In this document: positions 21,916 through 34,325 of the stretch, in pieces
Layout of the letters: each line of letters starts with the position of its first letter
How positions within the stretch are numbered: the first letter of the stretch is position 1
From: Bryum argenteum
Lineage: Eukaryota; Streptophyta; Bryopsida; Bryales; Bryaceae
Assembly (NCBI GenBank): GCA_037043015.1
Contig: CM073328.1
Location: 9,645,495-9,709,494, forward strand
DNA: 64,000 nt
Direction of reading: 5' to 3'
The notes under the pieces: model-generated
Told to the model about the DNA's origin: nothing
Database searches by the model: none
The model's input: only the letters and a program-made list of their open reading frames with translations
Position numbers and translations under genes: made by a program

Positions 21916-24900
21916 CTACAGTTGCTCATGACCTGAGCTCCAGTCTTCCTGCAATCCAACTCATGGTACCATTTATTAGTATCACCCACACAATTCTTAA
22001 GAATGGAGTACATAAGAGGGGCGCTTACGATGGTTAGCTGGTGGTGGACATCTCCAACCATGAGAGTATGCACACCCAGAGGCACAGTTCGAATTCCATC
22101 GTCTCCAACGATGCCCAGATCTTCACATGGATTCACTTTGAACACCACTTCCTGTTCCGTCCCTGGTTCCAAGTGCACTCGCTCGAAGTTCACTAGCTGC
22201 TTCAATGGCGCACCGTCCACGCCGCTTGATGGAGACTTTGCGAATAGCAGCACTGCGTGGTCGCCACTCACTGGACCCTTGTTTCGTACCGATAGCCTCA
22301 CATGGAATATTGAGTCCTCGCATGCCCCTACAATGCAAACAGTATGAGTATAATTGATATGAATCTTCTTCTTCACTAATCTAACAAGTATACCATTGTT
22401 TCTTCTACTACTTAGAAAGACCTGTGCAGGTATCAAGGAGAAGCACACACAAAAGGTTACTAAGATTATGGTTGACAGGAACTCATAATCTGTCTTCATG
22501 ATTGCTAACCACTTTATGTGCTTCTCCTTGATAGGTCTTTTCTGGTCAATTTGACATCGTCTGCTATAGAAAAATGTAGGTTTCCAGGATATAACAGCCT
22601 TCGATGTGTTCTTGTCTCATTCCACACATATTTTTTTACCAAGTACCTTCGTTGATACCACCTAGAAATTAACAGTTCACACTTAAATGTCATCAACACT
22701 TATTAAACTCAACAGTATAGATTCCTCATATTCTTAGTTATCTATTTGTGTGCTATTTGCAAGCTTAACAACCACCACATGGAAGTGTACAGATTCAAGT
22801 GAAACCCAGGGTGAGATCATAAAGCTTTGATAAGAAGGAATCAAGATGTATCACCTTTCTCTTCATCGAGGCACTTGAGACCGGATTTCCTGACGGCCCT
22901 GTCGGAGTTGCAAAGCTGGTGCCGTAAAGGGGGAGCCATGAGCGACTTGGGTGCTGTGAACCTGGAGTACGAGAATTCAGAGTAGCTCAAACCATGCCCA
23001 AACTCCCAGATGGGAGTGTCGGTGAAAAAACGGTATGTTCGGCCTGGATAGCCCGTAGTCTTGTTGGGCCGCATGTTCATGTTGGACATGTCGATGTTGG
23101 TGTAGTTTTCGTAGTACCATTGCTGTGTTAAACGACCTCCTGCGAGTTCCAACAAACTAAACAGGTCAATGTCTAGCACACACACAAAAGCAGAGAAGCT
23201 ATAAAAAAAACTGGCAGGAATCGATACCTGGGTTGACGGCTCCGAAGATGACATCGGCGATGGCTTGGCCACCAGACATGCCAGGATACCCTGCCCACAG
23301 AATGCTATGAACCCGAGGGTCTTCTTTAGCAAAAGAGACATCCAATGGCCCTCCGGAGAGAACCACAAGCACCACAGGGCGACCAGAAGCGGCCTCCACC
23401 ACAGTCTCCACCAATTGTTGCTGATATCCTGGTAGAAGCAAAGTCAGTCGATCGCGTGCCTCCTTTTCTTGCAGTTGGCTTATTCCTACCACCAACACGA
23501 CCGCATCTGCCTCTTTAGCGGCGCTTTCGGCTGCGGATATCAGCGAGGAGGTATTGCAAACCACATCGACACACCCTGGCTCGTAAACGATCTTTGCTGA
23601 GTGGCTTGACAGCGCGGTCGATAGCCCCTCTAGAGGCGATATGAACTTGCAAGGAATTCCTGCACTCACAAACAATCCTCCTCTTTAGCATTTTGCGAGA
23701 GCAACATCAGCTGAAGTGATTAGTAAAACCATCCTGTTTGATTGTCTACAGTGGCCCGCTTCCATATGCTTAAAAACTTCAAGGAAGCTCCATTCTTCAA
23801 ACGATAATCTTACATCTAGATATTAATCCACTAATAGTTCTCACAGTGGGATTCTGATTCAGCAGTTTTTGATTCGTCTACTGGCCCACTTCCATATCTT
23901 CAGTGAAGCTACATTCTTGAGACAAAGAAATTACGTTCGAAAGTGGAGTTTCTAGATTTCAGATAAGCAGTTCACAGTAGCCCAGATTGGTCATGAGCAG
24001 GTATTACAAAATGCCAATAGAAAGCAGAAATCATACTTCATAATAAAACTGTTCAGCTGGGAGCTTTTGAATAGAGTATTCATATTCGGTTGGACCCTTA
24101 AGAAGGGTGAAGGGCGTATTAATTCACCTTTGTAATTGCCCAGCATTTCTTCCGTGGCGTTGGCATGAGGACCGATAACAGCAAGCTTCAGCCCCTTCAC
24201 TTTCTTCCACGGAAGGTTCTCCTTGTCATTCTTGAGCAGAACTAAGCTTTGTCTGGCAGCGTCCAAAGCAAGTTGCTGGTGATCGTTTGTGCAGATGTCA
24301 GCCAGCCCAAGCGAGCCAAACGGCAACGTCGATGGCTTCCCATCGAACAATCCCAGTCGCATGCGCACGGACCAGAGGTAGCGGAGGCGCATGTCTATGA
24401 GCTCCTCCCATATCAGTTTCCTCTCCAGTGCATTCATGCCGTGCACCAATAATGTCGATCCACAATTTAAGTCCATACCTGAAACCGCAACAACACATGC
24501 AACATAAAAAAAAGTGCTCTCTAAAACAAGGAACTCATTCAAGGATCCCTGGAGTCTTACCAGCTAACATCACGTAGGAAACTGCATCTTCAGGTGTAGG
24601 TGCGTAGTTTATGTAGTCATGAATAAGTGCAACCGCATCACAATCTGAGACAATGTACCTGCAAGCCAACAATCAGCCATTAAGCTAAAGAAACCTCAAT
24701 GCAGCAGCAAAACAGACGAGATTCTTTTACATGGTTTGAGGCGAGGTGAATGGTCCAAAATGACTGTTGGTAGTATGATAGTATGACTACATCTATAGTC
24801 AAAAACAACACCCTCTTTTCCTTGTAGTGTCAGATGGTGTTACAAAGGACACAATTCCTGGAAGTAGGTTTTCTGAAAGCACATTCTTAAATGTGGAAGC

Positions 24901-26592
24901 ACGAGAATATTTGGAGGATAGTGGGATGCATACCCTTCGAAGTCCCATTGATTGCGAACCGTCAACGTGAGGAGATCATAGTCTGTGCACATGGGAATGC
25001 CATTCAGACGGTTGTAGGAACACATAAGACCACTTGACTGCCCTTCCTTGACGCAGCTCTTAAACGGAGGGTTGAATGTATCTTCTAAGTCTTGCAGCGT
25101 TACCTGTAAAAGAACGTTCGTTCAAAAGTGTGCAAACCTCGAAGTGAGAATGATCAAGTAAGCAGATATGGAATATGAAAGAAAGAAAGAAAGGGAATGA
25201 GACCTTGGCGTCAAAGTGATCGCGATCATAGTCTTTCCACTTGTCAAGGTCATGAGCAGTAAAGTGCTTGCAACAAGCGGAAATCTTGAGCCTCCGAGGA
25301 GGTTCCTTTCGAGGCTGAGTGGGATCGTAGTCTCCTTCTTCTTGCAATCCTTTCACGAAGTAGACAGAATACGTACTGGCAACCTTGGGATCTTCACCTA
25401 TGGTTTCTTGAGTTCGCCCCCACCGTGGATCTCGGGCAATGTTGATGTTCGGCGACCAGTATGAAACCCCCGACCTGCCATTGTTGTATATTGCGCGTCC
25501 CTCGGTAGAAGTCACCTGCACCCTCAAATCCGAAATCAATCAAAGCATTCATCCAATCGATCTCTGAAAAATGCAGTCACAGCAGCGAAATCAACATGCT
25601 TTCTTCCTCAACATGTAAAGCTCGCGTGCAGTACAGTAACTTCAAATAATGAATCTTTGCACAACTTGGTGTGCGCAACAACATCAACATGGTGGTCCCA
25701 GGAAGTGGATTTGCATTTCGATACAAGTGTACTAAGTTCTCACTGACCAACCTCAGAATTAAAGCATAATTTGATGTTTATAAGGTGTCCTGCTTGATAC
25801 TGGCGCAGCAACGAAATGGTCCACTAGCAGGAGGTAAGGAGGTAAATAGCTCTAAAGCCTGATTTTCAATTCTCACTGCGCCATTTTAAAAACACCTAAC
25901 TTCACTTCAGATTTGCTATACTGAAATTTGCGCCATGATTGAGCAGGATACCTTATCTCTGATAACAACATTGACTCATTTGGAAGGCTTTGTTACCCTA
26001 ATTTTGAGTTCGAAACTGATGACTGATTCGATGCAATGGAATGAATACTGGAGGTATAGGTACCTGGCCAATTTTGTTCCAGAGGGTTTTGTTGAAGGAA
26101 GCGGAGCTCAAGATGGGCAAGGGGAAGCTGGTAGCCACAGGAGTGGAGCCGCCGAAGTGCACAGAAGGGCTGACAGCCACGCCATGTAATCCCTCCCCCC
26201 ACCACTCGTAATCGGGAATGCCCAGCCTGGAGACATTCGCCGCCGTGTTGATCAGCTGCTCGAACTTCTCGCTGATGGTCAGCCGGGAGATTACGTCCGT
26301 GACGCGGTCCTCGTCTGATAAGCTCGTGTTGCAGAACGGAAACAATAACTCCGGTGGCCCATCGGGATCACATGCATACTGCAGCTTGTACTCCTCTTCC
26401 TGAATCATCAATTGCACAACTTCAGCACTCTGATTATGTAATCTTTCACCCCATAAAAAGATGGAAGCTTGCTTGTACCTGCGGCTGCGGCGGCGATGGC
26501 GGTGGCGTTTTGGGCTTCTCAAACAACTGCGTTGCCAGTAACAGCACCGCTAAAAGAATGAAGGACAAGATCACCGTCTCCGTCGCCTTCAT
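21916..26592 (-). CDS. GH3 beta-D-xylosidase / alpha-L-arabinofuranosidase, secreted
   Basis: Removes terminal xylose (often arabinose) from xylan-type wall polymers. Exons by splice sites: 26592-26479, 26399-26064, 25515-25204, 25103-24934, 24658-24561, 24478-24128, 23659-23228, 23139-22855, 22327-22029, 21948-21916. The sum is 2430 nt, 809 residues, close to the plant BXL length. Residues 7-21 are a hydrophobic signal segment. Family landmarks in order: [29 protein letters not shown] with [29 protein letters not shown] (probable nucleophile Asp316), [52 protein letters not shown] and FGHGLSYS, ending HTLMVGD. A TTTGCATTCAG acceptor just before the ATG shows a 5' UTR intron. The last exon (33 nt) is the least certain; reading through instead would extend the frame to 21813. 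Confidence 0.93.
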
Positions 26593-26593
26593 C

Positions 26594-26873
26594 CTGAATG
26601 CAAAATGGCACAAATTTCCTCTCTTTCAGTAGCCACAAGAAGCATCAAAACTGTCTCATTCCATAGCCACAAGAAGCATCGAAATTGTCTCATTCCATAG
26701 CCACAAGAAGCATCAAAACTGTCTCATTCCATAGCCACAAGAAGCATCGAAATTGTCTCATTCCATAGCCACAAGAAGCATCAAAATCTTCTCCTTCAAT
26801 GGCACCACGAAAAGCATCAAAAATCCTCTCTTTCCATAGCCACAGGGAGCATCAAAATCCTCGCTGTCCATAC
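26594..26873 (-). repeat. 5' UTR intron of the beta-xylosidase, filled by a 34-bp tandem repeat
   Basis: The donor is CCAG|GTATGG at 26873 and the acceptor ends at 26594, one base before the ATG. Between them lie about seven 34-bp units around CCATAGCCACAAGAAGCATC. Inner units alternate AAAACTG and GAAATTG versions, giving a 68-bp higher-order period. Units nearest the donor are diverged. Confidence 0.8.
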
Positions 26874-28750
26874 CTGGAATCCGATTGACGAATTAGGTTC
26901 TCCTGCTTCCCATTCAAGTGAATCAAAAGCTCGCCTGCAGCAAACAAGAACCCAATTGCGAGTGACTGAACCTAAAGTCGAAGCTCAGCTATGGCGAAAT
27001 CCTCTGATTCCACACTACAAACAAGCTCTCTGATCAGACATACGATGCATGATCTGGTGCGCCTGACCTAAAGAATCGACCCAGTTGTTGCTCCCATTGT
27101 CTAAGCTGCTGCTGCTGGTGACAGAATTGTGGGAATTGGGCGAGGTTGAGAGAAGGGGTACCTTGCAAGATACAACAGCACAGCAAAGGTTGGGCCAGCT
27201 AGAACTGCTACTATTGTATGTACACTGCACATGCACCGGCAGATGGGGTCGAATCTTTTATCCTGCGTGTTTGTTCGTAAGTTAACTGTAGCGGATATAT
27301 TGAAATTGCATGCGATCAGGAGCAGAAGGAGTGAAGGACGGAAAGGAAATGAGGCCGAAGGTAGCATGTGAATCCGAGTGAAGTGTCGGAGTGTGGTTGG
27401 AGAGACGGCTGGAGGTGGAGGTGGACAAGATGAGGTTCTTCATTGTGAAAGTGATTGTGTTGGTGTATGATTCGTGGTAACTCACAATCAAACCTCCTTG
27501 AACCTTGCATAAATTTTTCTAAAGTTTAATCCCTAATGACATAAGGCCTCAAAAATCACGAAAAAGTCTCAAAATTGCCCTCTTTCATATTCCAAGCCAT
27601 GTGGAAATTCTCAAATTTTGACAAATTTTCAAGTATGTAACTGTAGGATCTAGTACCTAACTTGTGCGTGTATGTGTATCTCAAATTTTAGATTCAAGTC
27701 CCTTAGTGTTAGTGAGATTATAATGGTTAGAGCTGAAAAAAAAAAAAAAAATTAAAAAAAAAAAAATCCTTAGTTACAAAATGGGTTTGAAGTGTTTAGT
27801 GGACCATAAAACCAATTTTAGGAGTAAATTTGAATCGAAGCTCTTCAAATCCTTATTTGTAAGTGCTTAAGGAGTTTTTACCCTTAGTGGACTTATGAAA
27901 CCTTTAGAAATGCATGATTCTTCGCATGGAGGTATGCTACAACCCATATCAAAGGCTGGTCTTTGACAATAGAAAAAGCATGTGAAAAATACTTAAATTG
28001 GAAGAGTGAGAGAAACGTTGGTACTTCTTTTACCAAAAGTGTCACTGGAAGGGATTAGGTGTCGGCACTCATGCAATTTCAACCTGCGAATGACAATATA
28101 TAGAATTTCCAAGTATTTTTTGTCATAAAAAATAGTGAAAATCACTAAACATTGTTAATGATTAGAAAATGAGAGAAAAACCCTTTCATGCAAGAATCAC
28201 ATCATTTAGAGCTACTCTAAAGTAGATATTAAAAATCGAGACGTGGAACTTTAAGCTTTGCAACGTTTTTCTCAAAGATGACTATAGGTCTCATTTATGC
28301 ATGCTTTAGTCCATGGAAAACCCTCAAGGAGACAAGGTACATTAGTAGTAAGGCTACTCTCAACTCAAAGAAGTAGGGATATCAAATTTTGAAGCACACA
28401 ATATGTCAAAATGGCTCCAATAAGAAAGGGAACATGGAGGGACACGATCTTTTGAATGAGATTGCTCTTCTTTCTTGTGATCCAAATTAGCTTCCTCAAA
28501 ACTTTTCAAGGAATGTCATGTGACAGTATATTAAAAAAATTGAAAAATGTGACCTCTCAAGGAGCGAGATGATAAAGGATTTGAGAGGTCGGAGAGTGGG
28601 TGGTTCCAGAAGGCAACATGAACGAGTGGAGTACAAGGGGATGTATCACACTTCATTCATATTTGTCATCACGGGCGGGACCGTAAACGATTTCATTATA
28701 AATTTCTTTCATCTACCTACACTAGTGCATATGTGGTATCATAATCTCAG
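26874..28750. other. Upstream region of the beta-xylosidase and AT-rich intergenic DNA
   Basis: 26874 to about 27450 is probably 5' UTR and promoter of the minus-strand gene; no clear TATA element was placed. From 27500 the sequence is AT-rich, with an interrupted A tract at 27736-27767. No gene is recognised. Confidence 0.45.
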
Positions 28751-29221
28751 TTCTTAACCCTTAAATGCCCAAGCAAGCCCCAAAGGCTTTCTACAAGAGA
28801 GTCTGCTCTATAACTCTCACTATACTCAACTTTTCACTTATATATTGATGTCAAACTAGTCACGTTCAAAAAGTGAAATTTTACAATTCATATCAGAATT
28901 TGTAGGAGTGATTTTGTGCTTTGAAAGGATTGTGGTAGGTAGGTTGGGGTGGTACATAACCTTGTAGGAGGTTGCTTGATTGGTTCATTCTTGATGCCCA
29001 AGTTCGAAAAGTGCACTATTCATGATGCCCAAGTCCACACGATGTCGTGATTCAATTTTGGGTTGCCCGTGGACGTTTCAAAGTTAATTCTTAAAAGGTG
29101 GGTGGAGCAGTGCGACCTCCAAATGATGTATTATGAAACTATTGAGTTTTGTTTTTTTTTATTGATTATTTATTGAAAAATCTTATTCTCATAAATCCAA
29201 AATTAGGATTTTGTTAACCCC

Positions 29222-30171
29222 TTAACCCTTTCATGACCACTCCTGTTTTGGAAGTCGAGGTTTTTTTGAGGTGTTTGGATGTATTCTGGAGTGCATCGAA
29301 CAAATGAAGGGTCAAAATTAAGATCCGACGGTATAAATGTGTAGTGAACTTCATATACATGCTAGTGGCCAAATATGGGTCAGATCTACCGTATGAACTA
29401 GAGTATTATGATGTTCCGAGTCAAGTGTAGTACATAGCGTATACATGACCTCGAAGCTTTTTACTAGAATTAGAGACTAGAATATCTAGATTTGGGCAAA
29501 ACACATGTAGTCTATATTGTAGAGAGTTTGAAGATCTATCCAACAACACCATGAGCGTTGCATTTCGAGAATTTATGAAACTGAAATTGTGAAAAGAGAC
29601 CAAGAACCCAGTTCCTTGTATACGGTAATGTACGAGAAATACATGGGATATCGTAGCAAATATGGCCAGATTGAAAAATCAGACATGGTCACATTCATCA
29701 GACGCCGAGCCTTGACGTAGAATCAGTGTGCAAACAACATGTGGTTGATTCTTTTTGGGGAGGATTTCAGGTTGTACAAACGTATACGCTTTGATAGACG
29801 GTGTTGGGTTGCCAAAAGAAATCAACTCCTCTTTTGTCGACGGAGCCAATTGAGTAGTACCGCCCATGTTCCCATGTTCCCAAGGGAGCCTTAGAATTGA
29901 TGTCATGTGTCCTCGGCAGCCGTATTTCTTGAATCTTTCTCACTTCTTTCCAGACCAGCTACTGTATCTCATACTCATTACCATGTATAAACAACTCTAC
30001 CAAGCGGAGTACGAGTCCAAATGCATTGTTGTTTTGTGTAGTAGATCCAGCACACACTCCTCTTCCGGCGTTGTTCTCTAACATTTTGCTATTTCTACAC
30101 AGATTCTACTCAATCATGGAATAACCACATTTCAATGACCATATTTGGTTGATTGGTCATGAAAGGGTTAA
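29222..30171. mobile_element. TTAA-bounded inverted-repeat element, piggyBac-like, 950 bp
   Basis: Perfect 18-bp terminal inverted repeats: TTAACCCTTTCATGACCA at 29222-29239 and its complement at 30154-30171. Taking TTAA as the target duplication leaves termini beginning CCCTTT. That combination is typical of piggyBac elements (TTAA target, CCYT ends). No intact transposase is visible inside, so it would be non-autonomous. The superfamily call rests on the ends alone. Confidence 0.55.
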
Positions 30172-30244
30172 AGAGAAGCTCTACTTGGCACCTCCAGACG
30201 GACATATTTGAAATCTCTGGGCAATGTTTTTTTTTAGTTTGATT

Positions 30245-30400
30245 TTGAGAAATACAGCCGTAGGATCTTGTTTATAACTGTTTAATTAGTCTTGCAGCAA
30301 ATTTTTATCAGATTTTATGGTAAGGATCTTGAAATATATTGAGTCCAAGTTTCAGTTTCTGCAAAGACATCGTATCATTTTCAAGCTATTGTGGTCGGTT
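30245..30400. repeat. Dispersed repeat, second copy at 40568-40720
   Basis: Shared order: CCGTAGGATCTTGT/CTGTAAGGTCCTGT, a TTTTAT segment, TATATTGAGTC(C/A)AAGTTTCAGTTT and a CGTATCA/CAGCATATC segment. Diverged copies of an unidentified element. Confidence 0.5.
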
Positions 30401-31146
30401 TTGACTTTAAAGATTTTAAATACTCAAGTAGTTTTCCCACCAAATTTTATTAAATTCGACATGAAAGAATCTTAAGATATATTAAGTCGAACTTATGTAT
30501 TTTTCAAGGGTGGATTTACATCATGTGGTGAGAGATTTAACAATGAGGGATCAAATTAGCAATTGAGGCTCATGAATACCATGCCACTATCATCATATGT
30601 TAGTCCTCGTATTTTTGTTCAAGGTCATTCTAAAATGATCCATTTATACTTTATTCTTCTATACATTCTTAACATTAGAAAACTTAACAAAGGACATTCT
30701 CCATTCTTCTGCCACTCTTTTTCACCTTGGTAATAACATACCAGCTTTAAATATAGAATTCCTTAGTTCTTTTCACTTTTGGTTTTTGTAGATTTGAGAC
30801 TACTTCTAATTAGTTTCATTTTAACTTTGCTTTCATGATATGCAAAATTGTTGAATATTTGATAGTTTGTCCCTATCAGTTAAATATGTACCAATTTAGT
30901 CTTGAGTAATTTATATGCATCTAGTTTGTACCTTCATCTAGCACACAAGTTGTTCTACATGTTGAAAGTTGTCTACAAGTAACCCTTACATGACAAACAC
31001 AAAATTGATCTCTACTATTGCATGCTTCTTTCTTCTTTCCAAAAACTCTCTAAAATATTACTTTTCTCTTGCTTGTAAAATTTCATGACAATGTTCATGA
31101 AATTTTATGCGTTGTTTGACTTTGGCATTTACCTACATAAAATACT

Positions 31147-32713
31147 TTAACCCTTGAATGCCCATGCCATGGAGTCATTTTTCTCGATTGTTATACATTT
31201 TGAGACTTCTATTTGTTAAGGGGGTTTTCTAACCCGACTCAAGAAGAATAAGAAATTGTAAGTTGGCTACTGACACGATCGTACAACTACTAGTAAGAGC
31301 TTCACATGTATTTTGGTTACATGTGTACTAGGTCAATAGCTTTGCATAAACATATCATGATTAGAGAGAAGATCCATATACAATCAATGGTGACTATTTT
31401 GCATGGGTCAACTTGAATGTGTACAAAAGTCTTCCAAATTTATATAAATCAAATTGGAAGTTTTGAATGTAAGGAGAGAAATTAAGAATCAAGAAACAAT
31501 GAATAATGTTTCAAAAAAAAAAAAAAAGTCTCATAAAAATTTTACACTAGAATTTGTATCCATGTGTAAAATACAACAAAGTACATTGTCTCGTATTCAA
31601 TGTTTTGACTGTATTTTGTGTTTTATTTTAACAATTCCAAGAGGTATATAACTCCAAACTATAAAGATTGTTTGTGTAAACTTCGTGCAAATTCATTCCA
31701 AGTACCTAATGAATCTTACAAAAATTAAGTTGAAGTGCCGGAATTGAGCCAACTTAGGCTATCTCACCGTTAGAGAGTTAAATATGAGTGTAAATATAAG
31801 AAATGAAGGCATTCATAAGTATAAGGTCCGAATAAGAAATCCTTCATGAATAGTATACTATACTTCTAAAATCATAAGCACATCAAGTACTAACAAGTTC
31901 ATATGTTTGAAAACGATATGTTTATCACAATGTTATCAAAAGACAAATCCTTCTTCTTAGTTGTCTTTTTCCATGCAAAGTGCTACAATAACATATATAT
32001 TTGAAAGGACATGATTGATCGGCTAGAAGCACATCTTACATTTTGAACTTATGCCTAATATCACATGCAAGAACTTGGTGAATCATGGTTTGTGTACGAT
32101 GCATGCATCATAATTCTTCTTGTTTGATAAAAGTCAAATAGATTAAAAAATAAATAAATTATCTATTTATTTCTAAAAAAAGGAAAAAAGAAAGAGAATA
32201 GGAACTTTTAAGCTCCCCTTAAACATCTCCAAACATTAATGTGGCCCTTGCACATCTAAGCTTCTACTACTTTTTGATGCCCATTTATCTCCAAAGTTTT
32301 CTTTTTGGTTGGTGAACACTCTATCATGTGATGTGCTTTCAAGACACTTTTGGTTTGCCAATTGATCTACAAATAATTGGTGATAGTAAATACATGGAAG
32401 TGCACCTTACGTGAATTTCAACCCTTCATTGATTGGAATATTATTTATCAAGGGCACTCATTTTCTATCTCAAAGTCTTTAAAACCCTCCATGCTATACT
32501 CAACAAGCCAAATTTGTATGGCCAAATCTTATCACCTTGCAAATTGCAAAATAATTGAACAACTCAATAGCACCATAAGGGAACTCAACTTCAAGATCTT
32601 ATGATTTTGTAGTTTGATCTCCTTAGTCTCCATATCAATCATTTCAATTTTGTACAACTAGGTTATAAGAGGCTTTTAAGTTACTCATAAGAATAAAGGC
32701 ATCAAAGGGTTAA
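31147..32713. mobile_element. Second TTAA-bounded inverted-repeat element, 1.57 kb
   Basis: The left end reads TTAACCCTTGAATGCC (31147-31162). The right end complement reads TTAACCCTTTGATGCC (32698-32713), 14/16 identical. A solitary related left end, TTAACCCTTAAATGCCCA, sits at 28754. No coding capacity is evident. Less secure than the 29222-30171 element because the match is shorter. Confidence 0.4.
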
Positions 32714-33920
32714 TAGCTTCTTATTTAATTTTCTAATTAATATACTTATGTACTATTTTGACTTTAAAATCTGGCAATACTACTCAATATCATTATACAA
32801 GTCTTTTCATTGTCAAAGGTATGTTCAATGAACATCCTATTCAAGCAACCCCAAATAGAGCCTTGGGCTTTTCTTCTTCTATAAAGGATAAATGTCACAT
32901 TTTATTTAAAGTCAACAAGTGAAAATAACACCACAAAAAAATGAATTTCCTCACATCTGAAAATCACAAAAACCAAAATCTCATGTTGCATCATGTATCT
33001 AAAGGTCCCTTTCCACCTAGCCTTTGTTAAGAGCAACATTAAAACCTAACAACTCCTCAACTTTGGGGGAAATCTCTTCTCCATAGGAAAGTTGTCATAT
33101 GAGGCTTAGAAAAGTGTTATGAATAGTAGCCTTAATTACATAATAGCTTTTAATGTGCCACATTAACTAAGAACACTTTTAAGGGTTCAAAAGTTGTTTT
33201 TTAATGTTCTATTTTAAATTTTTTAAAAAGAAAAAGATTGTGGTGCTTCCTTAGCAATTGCCTACTATTGCTCAATATTTTTTTTGTTGTCCCAAATATT
33301 AGCTAAAAATCATCTTATTCTTCATGTTTTAGAATTTGTTACGTGGGCATTCATGTCGGATTGGTAATTTCTAAAGAATATAGATGGGGACACACACCCT
33401 TTTAAAGAGATAAGATCACCTTTCTAGGCCACCCCTACGACCAAGTGGAAACATACCTTAATTAGTGCGGATTATACCATACGACAGCTATCCGCTAATA
33501 ATGCTACTTTGGCGACCCTAAGCATACTTTTTCATACACTTTTTCATGCACTCAATGTGACATTGTTGCAAAACGCTTCTTTTGAAATGCGTGGCTATGG
33601 AGGTGCAATTTTCAACCGTGTTCTGTGAATTACAATTTCGAAGAGGTTCTATAGTTCCAGACGAGGTTTAGGGTTTATGAGATGGGAGACTTGAAAAGTG
33701 AAGCTCAAGTAGCCTGACGATACAATTATTATTGAGCAAATCATCGATCAGCCATGGACGACGCTCAAAGAGGTGCAAAATTCTAACCCAATTCCCATGT
33801 TAGTTGAATTGACTCCCTTTTGGGGAGTTTTGTCCGTATCAAACCTTGCATTTATCTTCAGAAGAGAGACCGAAGTTCCGCAAATTTTAGCCGAATATTC
33901 TTGTTGGTTGATTTGATCAT
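32714..33920. other. Gene-free AT-rich stretch
   Basis: No gene, RNA or element end recognised. The last 300 bp may be distal promoter of the exonuclease gene. Confidence 0.4.
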
Positions 33921-33927
33921 CTGGCTC

Positions 33928-34208
33928 CCTTTTAGGGTTTGTCGGTATTGATGTTAATGCAGTACGTTACTTTAATGAATTCAAGCTCAGAGTTTGTGAG
34001 TTTGCATTCACATTCTCATATCAGAAAATCACCTCTAGAAGAAAGTTCCAAGTTCCATGAGACCTTGCCAATTCTATAACTTCGTATCCATCACCTAACT
34101 CTCTTTTCGAGTTTTTCGTTATTAACGTTACTGCAGTACTTTACTTCGATGCATTCAAGCTTATAGTGGTCTGTGAGTTTGCATTTACGTCCTCATGTCA
34201 GAAATTGC
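33928..34208. repeat. Tandem duplication in the 5' region of the exonuclease gene
   Basis: 33928-34032 and about 34101-34208 share CTC(C/T)CTTTT, TT(A/T)A(T/C)GTTA(A/C)TGCAGTAC, TTCAAGCT, TGTGAGTTTGCATT and TCAGAAA. The second copy ends at an AATTGCAG that could act as a 5' UTR splice acceptor. Confidence 0.65.
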
Positions 34209-34325
34209 AGATTGAGTTTTCGAACTTTTGCGAATTTCGATGTACAGCAGTTTCTTTCATACGCTCTTGCTAGAATTGCTAATTCGGGTGCTCAGAGTCT
34301 GTGGCCTATGTTGATTGCAGAAAGG

